A stretch of DNA of 64,000 bases from DASXUG01 sp964620425. Lineage in GTDB: Bacteria > Pseudomonadota > Gammaproteobacteria > Burkholderiales > Methylophilaceae. The position numbers were made by a program, and so were the translations under genes. The notes beneath the pieces are model-generated. The model worked only from the letters and a program-made list of their open reading frames with translations. It had not been told where the DNA came from and did no database searches. Shown in pieces: positions 52,502 through 61,430 of the stretch; the first letter of the stretch is position 1; every line of letters starts with the position of its first letter. The stretch is taken from contig CAZUGV010000001.1 of assembly GCA_964620425.1 (NCBI GenBank), positions 372,001 through 436,000 of the forward strand, written 5' to 3'.

Positions 52502-53002
52502 ATGGCATCTGTAACACTCAAAGGCAACCCAGTGAGCATCGGTGGTGAACTTCCACAGCCAGGTCAAACCGCACCTGCTTTTCAACTAGCGGATGCAAAA
52601 CGTAACTTAGTGGGCTTAGATGCTTACGCTGGCAAACGTAAAGTGCTCAATATTTTCCCGAGTATCGATACGCCAACTTGCGCAACGTCTGTACGCACAT
52701 TCAACCAAAAAGCCAGTGGCATGAACAATACTATTGTGCTTTGCATTTCAGCGGATTTACCTTTTGCACAAAGTCGCTTTTGCGGTGCTGAAGGCATTGA
52801 AAATGTAATCACACTTTCTACATTTCGTGATACCACAACTTTTGCAAAAGATTTTGGTGTGCAAATTCTAGACAGTAGCCTAGCAGGTTTAACCGCACGT
52901 GCCGTAGTTGTGTTAGATGAAAATAACAAAGTGCTTTATAGCGAGTTAGTAAGCGAGATTGCAAATGAACCAAATTACGAGGCAGCCTTGGCTGTATTGT
53001 AA
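52502..53002 (+). CDS. tpx: thiol peroxidase
   Basis: A 166-residue atypical 2-Cys peroxiredoxin that reduces hydroperoxides with thioredoxin. The peroxidatic Cys60 is in SIDTPTCATSVRTF and the resolving Cys94 in SRFCGAEGIENV, both at the family positions. GGELPQPGQTAPAFQL at the start and LTARAVVVLDENNKVLYSELV at the end complete the fold. A GGAG ribosome site precedes the ATG. It is monocistronic, with a strong terminator downstream. Confidence 0.97.
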   Translation: MASVTLKGNPVSIGGELPQPGQTAPAFQLADAKRNLVGLDAYAGKRKVLNIFPSIDTPTCATSVRTFNQKASGMNNTIVLCISADLPFAQSRFCGAEGIENVITLSTFRDTTTFAKDFGVQILDSSLAGLTARAVVVLDENNKVLYSELVSEIANEPNYEAALAVL

Positions 53003-53036
53003 TCATTTAAAATCATTGCAATCGCTTGAGATTTTC

Positions 53037-53069
53037 GCATAAACCGTATTAAAGCAATACGGTTTATGC
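53037..53069 (+). terminator. intrinsic terminator after tpx
   Basis: A perfect 14-base stem (GCATAAACCGTATT) with an AAAGC loop, followed by TTTTG, 34 bases after the tpx stop. Confidence 0.92.
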
Positions 53070-53179
53070 TTTTGTTCCAAAATTTGAGGCTTTTCTATTT
53101 TCTGTGAACCTTTTAACAAGCCCCCAAATTAATTGAAACACGATCAACTCATCACATACATACTATTCTAGATAGATTT

Positions 53180-53458
53180 TTAGTGCATATATGGACGTTT
53201 ACCAAGCATATTGATATTTATTTTTTTAATCGCATCCATGTTACTAGCGCTACCTCTACTTTTCACATTGTCATCAATTAAAGTGGCACCTTCCCATTGC
53301 TCTTGTTTATCGTATGCACTTTCTGGCAACACTTCATGATATGGGCGTTTTGATAAGTTTTGATGACCTATATTGTGCTTACCATCATCACCATGTGCGA
53401 AACCAGATGCCAAGATTACAAGCGTTGAAACAATCACTGCTAAATTTAAAGTTTTCAT
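53180..53458 (-). CDS. small secreted protein with two KRPY motifs
   Basis: A 92-residue exported protein that I do not recognise. Signal peptide NLAVIVSTLVILASGFAHG, cleaved near residue 23. The mature part is about 69 residues, hydrophilic and rich in His, Asp, Asn and Lys (DDGKHNIGHQN). The motif L-x-KRPY occurs twice, once near the start (LSKRPYHE, residues 35-42) and once as the very end (LGKRPYMH). No cysteine. The ribosome site AAGGAG is seven bases before the ATG. It is divergent from the LuxR gene, and a palindrome lies between them. Function unknown; a periplasmic binding or signalling role is possible. Confidence 0.8.
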   Translation of the reverse strand: MKTLNLAVIVSTLVILASGFAHGDDGKHNIGHQNLSKRPYHEVLPESAYDKQEQWEGATLIDDNVKSRGSASNMDAIKKININMLGKRPYMH

Positions 53459-53550
53459 GCTATATCTCCTTAAGTATTTTTTTTAAGATATCGAGTGCTT
53501 AAATGCTTTCTCGATGAAGCGCATTATGCAGGAACTATTTCAAGTAAAAA

Positions 53551-53568
53551 TCTACCATTATAGGTAGA
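53551..53568. promoter_or_regulatory. perfect palindrome TCTACC-N6-GGTAGA, candidate operator
   Basis: TCTACCATTATAGGTAGA sits between the divergent small secreted protein gene (92 bases to its ATG) and the LuxR gene (21 bases to its ATG). It is a two-fold symmetrical site of the size bound by LuxR-type dimers. A related copy is at 57948-57965. Confidence 0.6.
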
Positions 53569-53589
53569 ACGGTATATACTACATGGCAT

Positions 53590-54351
53590 ATGAAAAGTGA
53601 TATTTCTACTGACTTAACCCAACCAATCACTGCGCGCGCATTACGCCATAGCCTACAACAAACGCAGGCTAGCGATGCGCATTTGCGCCTATACCACTGT
53701 TTTGGTAGAGATTTATTTGAGCAAGGCTGGGGAGTCGATACAGCACACAGCATACTTAATTCAATTTGCACCCTGTTCGCTGCGCAACATGCGCTAATTG
53801 CCATTGAAAATACTGGAAAACTCATTATTTTTAGCCAAATTGGACAAACCCTGCCAATTGGATCGCGCATTCCCATGATGGGAGTTTTAGCGATAATGCT
53901 TAAAAAGCCTGTGAAATTCTTGCTTTATGAAAATAAGCAATCTCCAATATGGACGCATGGCGACAGTAGTCACCATGAATGCTTGGTACCAATTGCATTA
54001 GGTCATTATGGCAAAGGCATTCTTGCATTATCTGGCAAAAAACTGACCTTAGATACGGCTGAAACAGAAACTTTACATGCTATTTCAGGCATACTCGCAC
54101 TTGCCATTTCGCAAGATCAACGCCCAAAGCGAAGCGAAGTAGATCAAGCAGTATTGGCAAGCTTAACGCCGAGAGAAAGAGAAATACTTGCGCTGCTACC
54201 CTCTGGATTAAGTAACAATGAATTGGGGGAAAAGCTTGGCATTGCTGCAGGAACAGCAAAAATTCATGTGGAGCGTGTTCTCAATAAGCTGGGCGTGAAA
54301 GATAGAACGCAGGCTGCCGTAAAAGCCGTAGAACTTGGATATAAATCATGA
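53590..54351 (+). CDS. LuxR-family transcriptional regulator
   Basis: A 253-residue regulator. Residues about 25-175 form an alpha/beta sensor like a GAF domain (HALIAIENTGKLIIFSQIGQ; GKGILALSGKKL), not a receiver. The C-terminal LuxR helix-turn-helix is complete: LTPREREILALLPSGLSNNELGEKLGIA near residue 193, then GTAKIHVERVLNKLGVKDRTQAA. No autoinducer-binding motif is apparent. It is followed after 41 bases by a hybrid kinase and then a receiver protein, probably one operon. The palindrome just upstream could be its own site. Confidence 0.92.
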   Translation: MKSDISTDLTQPITARALRHSLQQTQASDAHLRLYHCFGRDLFEQGWGVDTAHSILNSICTLFAAQHALIAIENTGKLIIFSQIGQTLPIGSRIPMMGVLAIMLKKPVKFLLYENKQSPIWTHGDSSHHECLVPIALGHYGKGILALSGKKLTLDTAETETLHAISGILALAISQDQRPKRSEVDQAVLASLTPREREILALLPSGLSNNELGEKLGIAAGTAKIHVERVLNKLGVKDRTQAAVKAVELGYKS

Positions 54352-54392
54352 TTAGCGTTATCAATTAATACGCAAATAACACAAAAATAGCG

Positions 54393-56327
54393 ATGACAAA
54401 AACTATTGGTAGGTGTGTACAGTTTTGGCAAGATTTACCGCTTGGTATCAAGGGTATTATTGTCATCGCCCTACCTTTAGCGGTATTGCTCTCGTCACTT
54501 GGTTTTTTGTATTTGCGGGAACAAGAATCAACTCACCTAGAAAATAAGTTACGTTTAGCGCTTGAAAATCAACGCGACATTCAAACCATTCACACCCAAC
54601 TTCTTGAAGCCTCAACAGGCGTGAGAGATTATCTTTTGACGGGTGATAAAAATTTCTTAAAAACTTTTTATCATGCAAAAAATGTCTTACCAAGGCTGCT
54701 CATTCAATTAGACACTCAACTTGACAACCAGGATCAAAAACAAAAGTTAGCCACGATCAAACCTTTGGTGATGCAAAATTTACAAAATCTTAATCAATTA
54801 TCAACGAATGAATCTGCAGTAGCATCAAAAGAATTAATTGATCAATTTAAATTACAAGTTCAATCTTTGGATACCCTTAGAAAAGAAATCGAGCGCCTCA
54901 ATACTAAGGAAGCGAGCTTGGTTGCAAAAGACCAACAGGATGTATTTGCGCAACGTCAGCGCAATATCAAACTCACATTAATTGCGGCAGCCTCTGGGAT
55001 TGTTGGCTCTTTATTAGCAGTATGGGTTTTTTCTTTAACCATTGTAAAACGTGTACGTTTATTACGCGATAGTGCTGCTCACCTTGCAAAGGCGGAGGCC
55101 TTGGACTTGCCTTCAGGCAGCCAGGACGAACTCGGACAGCTCTCTAATGAGCTAGACCATGCTTCGCAATTGCTGGCAAAAAACATTCAAGTAGCAACAC
55201 AAGCAAAACACGAAGCAGAACAGGCCAGTGCTGCAAAAAGTATGTTTTTATCGCGCACTAGCCACGAGCTGCGCACACCACTCAATGCCATTTTAGGCTT
55301 TGCCCAATTACTTGAAGATGATTTAGAGGCAGGAAAACAGCGTGACAGTGTTTCACTCATTAAAGGCGCTGGGCAACATTTACTTAAACTGATTAATGAG
55401 GTGCTTGAGATTGCTAGGGTTGAATCAGGAGAGATATCTCTAGCACTCGAACCTGTTGCTGTTGCTGACTTATTACAAGAAGCACAACATTATATTGCAC
55501 CAATAGGTAAAATTCGGGATATCTCCATTGCTACGACCTGTTATCCAGAGGTTTACGCCTTGGCAAACCGTCAAAAGCTATTACAAGTGATACTTAATCT
55601 ACTCTCCAATGCGCTTAAATATGGCCCTGATAGCGCAACGGTTCAATTAAAAGCTTATCAAAAAGAAGGACGTATTCTGATTGAAGTAGAAGATGAAGGA
55701 GCAGGTGTATCGCATGAAGTAAGAGAGCGACTGTTTACACCTTTTGACCGACTTGGTGCAGAGCATACAAAAATTGAAGGAACAGGGTTAGGATTGGCGC
55801 TTTCAAAACAATTGATGCAAGCCATGAATGGCAGCATTCACTTAGCTCTAGACAAAAGTTTATTTTGTTTATCGCTACCTCAAGCTTCCGTTGCTAGCAT
55901 ACCTACAATCTCTCCGCCTATCGCTCCCCCTTTTGAGCTAAATTCAAGCAGCAACAAAAAAACTATTCTATATGTAGAGGATAACCCCAGCAATAAAGCA
56001 CTTGTGCAAGCAATTATTAAGCGTCATGCGCATCTTAAAATTGATTGCGTTAGCACGATTCGCGAGGCGCAGCATTATCTAGGCGAAGTCTCGCCAAGCC
56101 TTATCTTGCTTGACTTACACTTGCCTGACGGTTCTGGTGAATCATTGGTAAAATCATTAAAATCAAAATCTACTTTGATGCATATTCCAATTATCATTTT
56201 AAGCGCAGACGCTTTGCCTGAAACTATGCAGCGTCTGCTTGCATGCGGCGTTCAGTATTACCTAACAAAACCCCTTGATATTGGCATGTTTAATAAACAC
56301 CTTAAAGAACTACTGAGCACCAATTAG
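54393..56327 (+). CDS. hybrid sensor histidine kinase with CHASE3-like sensor
   Basis: A 644-residue membrane kinase. Membrane segments at about 20-42 and 190-212 enclose a helical periplasmic domain with the CHASE3 marks VRDYLLTGDKNFLKTFYHA. HAMP follows. The HisKA domain has the phospho-acceptor His in SHELRTPLNAILGFAQLLE near residue 291. The ATPase shows LLSNALKYGP, VEDEGAGVS and GTGLGLALSKQLM. The C-terminal receiver (about 525-644) has ILYVEDNPSNKALV, phospho-Asp in LILLDLHLPDGSG and KPL. It probably relays a periplasmic signal to the small receiver protein encoded 23 bases downstream. Confidence 0.94.
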   Translation: MTKTIGRCVQFWQDLPLGIKGIIVIALPLAVLLSSLGFLYLREQESTHLENKLRLALENQRDIQTIHTQLLEASTGVRDYLLTGDKNFLKTFYHAKNVLPRLLIQLDTQLDNQDQKQKLATIKPLVMQNLQNLNQLSTNESAVASKELIDQFKLQVQSLDTLRKEIERLNTKEASLVAKDQQDVFAQRQRNIKLTLIAAASGIVGSLLAVWVFSLTIVKRVRLLRDSAAHLAKAEALDLPSGSQDELGQLSNELDHASQLLAKNIQVATQAKHEAEQASAAKSMFLSRTSHELRTPLNAILGFAQLLEDDLEAGKQRDSVSLIKGAGQHLLKLINEVLEIARVESGEISLALEPVAVADLLQEAQHYIAPIGKIRDISIATTCYPEVYALANRQKLLQVILNLLSNALKYGPDSATVQLKAYQKEGRILIEVEDEGAGVSHEVRERLFTPFDRLGAEHTKIEGTGLGLALSKQLMQAMNGSIHLALDKSLFCLSLPQASVASIPTISPPIAPPFELNSSSNKKTILYVEDNPSNKALVQAIIKRHAHLKIDCVSTIREAQHYLGEVSPSLILLDLHLPDGSGESLVKSLKSKSTLMHIPIIILSADALPETMQRLLACGVQYYLTKPLDIGMFNKHLKELLSTN

Positions 56328-56350
56328 CCCAACTTAAGAGAGACATCCTC

Positions 56351-56818
56351 ATGAGCGAAGAAGAAATTTTAAATGCAAAAATCCTCATTATCGATGATGC
56401 AGATGCCAATTTAAGGCTACTTGAAGATTTATTGGCAAGAGAAGGTTTTAACCAAGTCATTAGTACAGCTGAATCCACCCGAGCTTTGGATCTTTTTATG
56501 GCATTTAACCCAGATCTAATCATGCTAGATTTAATGATGCCAGGGCTTGATGGGTACGAGCTGCTTGAAATGCTGTCCAGACATATTGCGAAAGATGAAT
56601 ATTTACCTTTGATAGTGCTTACAGCAGATGCAACCATTCATGCAAAAAGAAAAGCCCTAGCATTAGGGGCCAAAGACTTTATTACCAAACCGTTTGACAC
56701 CATTGAAGCAATGTTACGTGTTTGGAATCTACTTGAGACAAGAGTTTTATATCGACATTTAAAACAGCTTAACTCAGAAATAAAGCCCGCCCTTCATCCA
56801 ATACATACTTCAGAATAG
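56351..56818 (+). CDS. single-domain response regulator
   Basis: A 155-residue receiver with a short helical extension and no known output domain. ILIIDDADANLRLLEDLLAR, phospho-Asp in PDLIMLDLMMPGLDGYELLE near residue 60, LIVLTADAT, and KDFITKPFD near 115. The sequence is like the receivers of RpfG-type proteins but lacks their HD-GYP domain. The ATG has AGAGAGACAT upstream. Partner of the hybrid kinase directly before it; the output could be a protein interaction with the LuxR regulator or phosphotransfer. Confidence 0.92.
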   Translation: MSEEEILNAKILIIDDADANLRLLEDLLAREGFNQVISTAESTRALDLFMAFNPDLIMLDLMMPGLDGYELLEMLSRHIAKDEYLPLIVLTADATIHAKRKALALGAKDFITKPFDTIEAMLRVWNLLETRVLYRHLKQLNSEIKPALHPIHTSE

Positions 56819-56890
56819 CTGAATTTAACTCTATTCAATCACTAAGGTTTACCACTAAGTTGGTTTAGCCACTAATATATATTGACTCAG

Positions 56891-57859
56891 TTATAGTTGA
56901 CTCACTGCAAACGAGGCTTTTTCAGAGGCTTTTTCAGATGCCTTAGTCATCTTATTTAAATACTCCAGTGCATGGCGGTGATGTTGATGAAGCTCAAGCA
57001 CTTTTGTAAAGTGCGCTTGGGCGACCTCATAATCTCTCGTTTCATACTCTGCCAAGGCTAAATAAAACCAAGATTCTGCCGTATTTGGCTCCCGATTCAC
57101 CCAATCTAAAGCAAGTTTTCTTAATGACTGCCAATCACGCGACAGATAAGGTTGAACCACCTTCATAAAAAAAGGGCGTTGTTCAGCACTTTCTGCCCAA
57201 AAAGGCTTTTCACAATTAAGTCCTAACGCCTGAGCTGGTTTTTCCATCAGCGCTTGCACCCACTCCACTGGCATGTAGTAATAATTTGCGTGGTTACCGC
57301 GTGTTTTCAATGTAATAATCCCCACCAGATGACCTGTTTCGTCAAACACCCCACCGCCACTTGCTCCTAAGCTAAATGGACTGCTTCCACGAATTACCAC
57401 ACTATCATCCATGGGGAATATTTCTTCAACCGCGCCAAAGGTATTGACTGGAGATTTTGTATGGTCTGGATACCCAACTGTAAATACGACTGTCTCATAC
57501 TTTAAGTCTTTACTGCTTCCCATTTCAACTGCAGGAGTTTCTAAATCTGAAACCGCTAAAATACACAAATCATGATGCCAGTCGGGTTTTACAGCAGTTA
57601 CAGCGTGGGCAAGTCCGTTGACAACAACCTCCACCTCATGCGCATCTGTCACTACATGGCAATTTGTGATCACTTGATTTTTAGCAATCACTACAGCTGA
57701 ACCAAGACCTTCAAGACCATTATTGTGCTTAACCTGCACGCGTAACACTTGCGCATTCAGTTTACGCAAGACTTCTTCAGATGGTGCTGCACAGGCAACT
57801 TCTGCAACCAAACAATTCGCTATTGCCATCACCCATAAAAACAAGATACTTTGTCCCAT
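56891..57859 (-). CDS. exported trypsin-like serine protease with C-terminal TPR-like repeats
   Basis: A 322-residue protease of the S1C/HtrA-like group. Signal peptide ILFLWVMAIANCLVAEVACA, cleaved near residue 25. Catalytic His in ITNCHVVTDA near residue 67, Asp in WHHDLCILAV near 95, Ser in LGASGGGVFDETGH near 164. There is no PDZ domain. Residues about 225-305 look like tetratricopeptide helices (AESWFYLALAEYETRDYEVAQAHF-like). The tail holds the repeat SEKASEKAS, coded by a 12-base tandem repeat at 56913-56936. Two cysteines near the active site may be paired. It is convergent with the response regulator gene, and its upstream region carries a near-copy of the palindrome at 53551. Confidence 0.92.
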   Translation of the reverse strand: MGQSILFLWVMAIANCLVAEVACAAPSEEVLRKLNAQVLRVQVKHNNGLEGLGSAVVIAKNQVITNCHVVTDAHEVEVVVNGLAHAVTAVKPDWHHDLCILAVSDLETPAVEMGSSKDLKYETVVFTVGYPDHTKSPVNTFGAVEEIFPMDDSVVIRGSSPFSLGASGGGVFDETGHLVGIITLKTRGNHANYYYMPVEWVQALMEKPAQALGLNCEKPFWAESAEQRPFFMKVVQPYLSRDWQSLRKLALDWVNREPNTAESWFYLALAEYETRDYEVAQAHFTKVLELHQHHRHALEYLNKMTKASEKASEKASFAVSQL

Positions 57860-57947
57860 ATCAGCCCCCTAAAGCGTATACAAACCAATTACCTAACGTC
57901 TTAAACCGCAAAAAATAAGATTACTTTAGGATAAAGTTAGCAATTCT

Positions 57948-57965
57948 TATTCCTGTATAGGTAGA
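57948..57965. promoter_or_regulatory. near-copy of the palindromic site, upstream of the protease gene
   Basis: TATTCCTGTATAGGTAGA matches the perfect palindrome at 53551-53568 in 14 of 18 bases, with an identical right half. It ends 88 bases before the protease ATG; the first site lies 92 bases before the small secreted protein ATG. Confidence 0.45.
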
Positions 57966-58137
57966 TAGCCCTTGAAGTGGCTTGTATGCTAGGGGTGGGA
58001 GATTAGCTTATTAATTTTTCCACATATAACAAGGCATCAATCTGCACTATTCTTGTGCCATTTTCACTCAACAATTGCGATCATGATGCAGTTTGGTGCA
58101 GAGGCCTGTCTGACAAATTTTAGAAAAAATACGAAAA

Positions 58138-58169
58138 AAATCGCCGTAATGTTTCCACTACGGCGATTT
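58138..58169 (-). terminator. intrinsic terminator after the porin gene
   Basis: AAATCGCCGTA and TACGGCGATTT form a perfect 11-base stem with a ten-base loop; on the minus strand a T-run follows. It lies 64 bases after the porin stop. Confidence 0.9.
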
Positions 58170-58233
58170 CATTTTACTGCCCAAGCAAGCTAGTTTTTTG
58201 CCTTGCTAAAAGCCTTGATGAATTGCAGACTAA

Positions 58234-59691
58234 TTAAAAGTTATATTGCAACTGCATACGAATCGCATCTGCACTAAACTTTCTGTAGTCTTGCGTACCT
58301 GCTCTATTACCTGTCACTAAGTTATTACGGTTCATGTGGTGGTACTCTGCAACCAACTCAACTTCTGGAGCAAGTTGCCACTCAACACCAAGTTCCCAAT
58401 CGTTCACATTGTTTTCTGGGGCATTCGTTTCGGCTTTGCTGTATCCATCGAAATACTGCCAGCGTACAAATGGTATCAAAATACCTGTGGTATCTAACAC
58501 TTTGAAGTTATCAATCTTATACATTGCTTGCACATACCCCCCTTGCAAACTTTTTTGCTGAATTTGATTGCTTGCAATGTCTAAGCCGGGTGTCTGACCC
58601 CAGTTCCACTCCGCTTGAAAACCAAATGGCTGTGGATACATCATAAAGCTAATCGCTGCGCGATCATCTCTAAAACCTTTGCCGTATTTCCCAGATACAC
58701 CACCATTAACAAATGGAATGGCCGTTCCTAAATTGACGCCACCATTTGAGCTGATATTTGTTGCTGAACTTGCCACCGCACCGCCAGTAAAGTTATAGCG
58801 ACCTGTTGTTACAACATATTCACCAGTATATCCTTGAATACCCACCTCATAAATCTGACCAGTTGATGTTTTCCAAGGATAGGTAGCACGTGCAACAAAA
58901 TGCCAGTTGTCGTTTACATCAGTTCTATTCGCACCTTGCCCATTATAGAAACCAGCACCAAACATACCGTAGTTACCAGTGTGTTTTAACCCTGCATCGC
59001 CAATTTCTTTAAATAAAGCCTGAATATTTTCTGGCGTGTAGTAATAGAAAGCACCCGTATCACGCTCATCTCGTACCGCACTGTTAAGAGCATCAACGCG
59101 ATCTAAAGGTAGACGATTGGAGGAAGATTGCAAGTTTTCAAAGCCGTATGGAACTTTAGATTGACCAACACGGATACGATGAACTTTGTTTTTAGTAATA
59201 TAAACATCACCATAGGCATCGCGAAGTTGAGCGATATTCCCAGTGGTACCAGCGGAGCTTGCAAAATCTGGCTGGATGTAATAACTCAAGCGATCACCAA
59301 AATCACCCGAAAAAATAATCCGTGCACGACGAATCAAAAAGTTTTTATCTGGGTTAATAGACTCATCAGTACCTACAGAACGGTCAGACCATAAATCTAC
59401 TGGATTGGCAGCATTATCACCAGCGCCACCTAACATGAAAGTTGCTCGGTTTTGCACATAGCCGCGAATATTCACGTGACTAACCCAGCTTTTCTTTTCT
59501 TTTTTCTTCAAGCCTTCTACTTCACCTTCGTGACCCTTCAAAAGCAACGCCCCCTCTTCTTCTGTGAGAACACCTTTTGCAACGAGTGCATTAACAATAT
59601 TATCAGTAGAGTCGGCCTTAGCAATACCTAAATTGAATAAAAAACTGCTAGCAAGCGAAACAGCGAGTAACCTTCTTAAATAAACGCTCAT
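58234..59691 (-). CDS. phosphate/pyrophosphate-type porin (OprO/OprP family)
   Basis: A 485-residue outer-membrane porin. Signal peptide LLAVSLASSFLFNLGIAKA, cleaved near residue 26. A short helical N-terminus (VAKGVLTEEEGALLLKG) and coiled segment precede a beta-barrel: DKNFLIRRARIIFSGDFGDRLSYYIQPDFA-like strands near 115, VHRIRVGQSKVPYGFENLQSSS near 175, then WELGVEWQLAPEVELVAEYHHM and RMQLQYNF as the last strand with terminal Phe. This is the Porin_O_P pattern, usually for phosphate or polyphosphate uptake. The nearby pstS supports phosphate. A clear Pho box was not found in front of it. Confidence 0.9.
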   Translation of the reverse strand: MSVYLRRLLAVSLASSFLFNLGIAKADSTDNIVNALVAKGVLTEEEGALLLKGHEGEVEGLKKKEKKSWVSHVNIRGYVQNRATFMLGGAGDNAANPVDLWSDRSVGTDESINPDKNFLIRRARIIFSGDFGDRLSYYIQPDFASSAGTTGNIAQLRDAYGDVYITKNKVHRIRVGQSKVPYGFENLQSSSNRLPLDRVDALNSAVRDERDTGAFYYYTPENIQALFKEIGDAGLKHTGNYGMFGAGFYNGQGANRTDVNDNWHFVARATYPWKTSTGQIYEVGIQGYTGEYVVTTGRYNFTGGAVASSATNISSNGGVNLGTAIPFVNGGVSGKYGKGFRDDRAAISFMMYPQPFGFQAEWNWGQTPGLDIASNQIQQKSLQGGYVQAMYKIDNFKVLDTTGILIPFVRWQYFDGYSKAETNAPENNVNDWELGVEWQLAPEVELVAEYHHMNRNNLVTGNRAGTQDYRKFSADAIRMQLQYNF

Positions 59692-59804
59692 TTTTAATCC
59701 TTAAATTTAGATAATTTCACTCTATCTTTGATATATTTCAAAAATATGAAAACATTAACAGTGCACTTTAACACATCAGCAACTGTTGTATTGCTACAAC
59801 AAAA

Positions 59805-59835
59805 AATCCCGTTTTTTTGATAACAAAAAGGGATT
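59805..59835 (-). terminator. intrinsic terminator after lysS
   Basis: AATCCC and GGGATT with inner TTTTT and AAAAA form a stem; on the minus strand it is followed by TTTTTT. It lies 84 bases after the lysS stop. Confidence 0.7.
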
Positions 59836-59918
59836 CAGATTAGCGAGTATGATAGTGCAACTGGTTATCGACAAAAATTCTGATAACTTTAAAGAATTGT
59901 TTAATTTTGCTACATTCT

Positions 59919-61430
59919 TTAGATTTCTGGACGCATATGCGGGAAGAGAATCACATCACGTATGCTGGGGCTATCAGTAATTAACATCACCAACCTGTCG
60001 ATTCCAATACCGCAACCACCCGTTGGTGGCAAGCCGTATTCAAGCGCACGAATAAAGTCAGCATCGTAATACATGGCCTCTGCATCCCCCGCCTCTTTTG
60101 CTTTCATTTGCGCGTGAAAACGCGCCGCTTGGTCTTCCGCATCGTTGAGCTCACTGAAGCCATTGGCCATTTCACGCCCTGTGATAAATAACTCAAAGCG
60201 CTCGGTAATCTCTGGGTTTTTGTCGGACGCACGCGCCAGTGGCGAAACCTCGACTGGATAATCAATAATATATGTCGGTTGCCACAATTGGCTTTCTGCC
60301 GTTTCTTCGAACAAAGCCAACTGCAAAGCACCTAAACCAGCGTGATCAAACGGTTTGACGCCATGTTTCACGAGTTCAGCACGTAAAAATGCAATGTCGT
60401 TTAACTGTTCCAGCGTATATTGCGGCGCGTATTTTTGAATTGCACCTACAATAGTTAAACGCTCAAACGGCTTGCTTAAATCCACTTCTTTGCCATCGTA
60501 AGTGAGCACCGCCGTGCCGCGCGCAGCAATGGCGGCAGCCCGTATGCATTGCTCGGTAAAGTCCATCAACCATTGATAATCGGTATAGGCGGCGTAAAAC
60601 TCCATCATGGTAAATTCCGGGTTATGACGGACACTTAAACCTTCATTTCGGAAATTACGATTAATTTCAAAAACTCGCTCAAAGCCACCCACTACCAAGC
60701 GTTTTAAATATAACTCAGGCGCAATTCGCATATACATTTGCATATCCAGTGCGTTATGGTGAGTCATAAAAGGCTTGGCAGAAGCACCACCTGGAATCGG
60801 GTGCAACATGGGGGTTTCCACTTCTAAAAATTGATTTTCCACCATAAAGTTACGAATCGCGGACACCACTTTGCTGCGTGCGGCAAAAGTCGCGCGCGTT
60901 TCTTCATTCACAATCAAATCGACATAGCGCTGACGATATTTCACCTCTTGATCAGTCAAACCGTGAAATTTTTCTGGTAATGGGCGAAGTGATTTGGTCA
61001 ACAAGCGCAGTTCAGAAACCTTAATAGAAAGTTCACCTGTTTTAGTTTTAAACAGCACTCCCTTGGCTCCAAGAATATCGCCCATATCCCAGTGTTTAAA
61101 GTCCTCGTAAATATCCTCACCAATATTTTCTTTGGAGATAAATAATTGGATACGCCCACTCACATCTTGCACTGTGGCAAAGCTCGCCTTACCCATGACA
61201 CGCTTTAGCATCATCCGACCAGCAATCACTACTTGCTTGGCTAGTGGATCTAATGTTTCATTTTCTGCCGCACCAAACTCCGCATGCAAAGCGCTTGATT
61301 GATGTTGAGGTTTGAAATCATTAGGGAAAGCGACACCTTTCTGTCTGATCGCTTTTAGCTTCTCACGTCGCTCTGCGATTACGTGGTTTTCGTCAACGGG
61401 CATTACATTTTCTTGCTCACTCACACTCAT
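59919..61430 (-). CDS. lysS: lysyl-tRNA synthetase, class II
   Basis: A 503-residue class II synthetase. An OB-fold anticodon-binding domain (VVIAGRMMLKRVMGKASFATVQD near residue 69) is followed by motif 1 (FLEVETPMLHPIPGGASAKPF near 200), motif 2 (FRNEGLSVRHNPEFTMMEFYAAY near 262) and motif 3 (GLPPTGGCGIGIDRLVML near 470). Length is typical. Its ATG overlaps the prfB stop by four bases (ATGA), the conserved prfB-lysS coupling of proteobacteria. Confidence 0.98.
   Translation of the reverse strand: MSVSEQENVMPVDENHVIAERREKLKAIRQKGVAFPNDFKPQHQSSALHAEFGAAENETLDPLAKQVVIAGRMMLKRVMGKASFATVQDVSGRIQLFISKENIGEDIYEDFKHWDMGDILGAKGVLFKTKTGELSIKVSELRLLTKSLRPLPEKFHGLTDQEVKYRQRYVDLIVNEETRATFAARSKVVSAIRNFMVENQFLEVETPMLHPIPGGASAKPFMTHHNALDMQMYMRIAPELYLKRLVVGGFERVFEINRNFRNEGLSVRHNPEFTMMEFYAAYTDYQWLMDFTEQCIRAAAIAARGTAVLTYDGKEVDLSKPFERLTIVGAIQKYAPQYTLEQLNDIAFLRAELVKHGVKPFDHAGLGALQLALFEETAESQLWQPTYIIDYPVEVSPLARASDKNPEITERFELFITGREMANGFSELNDAEDQAARFHAQMKAKEAGDAEAMYYDADFIRALEYGLPPTGGCGIGIDRLVMLITDSPSIRDVILFPHMRPEI

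Larger units (their letters stand above)
57860..58233 (-). other. 374-base intergenic region between protease and porin genes
   Basis: No gene is seen on either strand. It contains the promoter side of the minus-strand protease, with a palindrome-like site at 57948-57965, and the terminator of the porin gene at 58138-58169. The rest shows nothing I can name. Confidence 0.6.

Noticed and set aside
56913..56936. 12-base tandem repeat at the end of the protease gene as a mobile or CRISPR-like element
   Set aside because: Only two copies, in frame, coding for a Ser-Glu-Lys-Ala repeat in a hydrophilic tail; no spacer structure.
59692..59800. Pho box in front of the phosphate-type porin
   Set aside because: The best match, CTGTTAA followed by TTCATAT on the minus strand, is too far from the consensus to be claimed.
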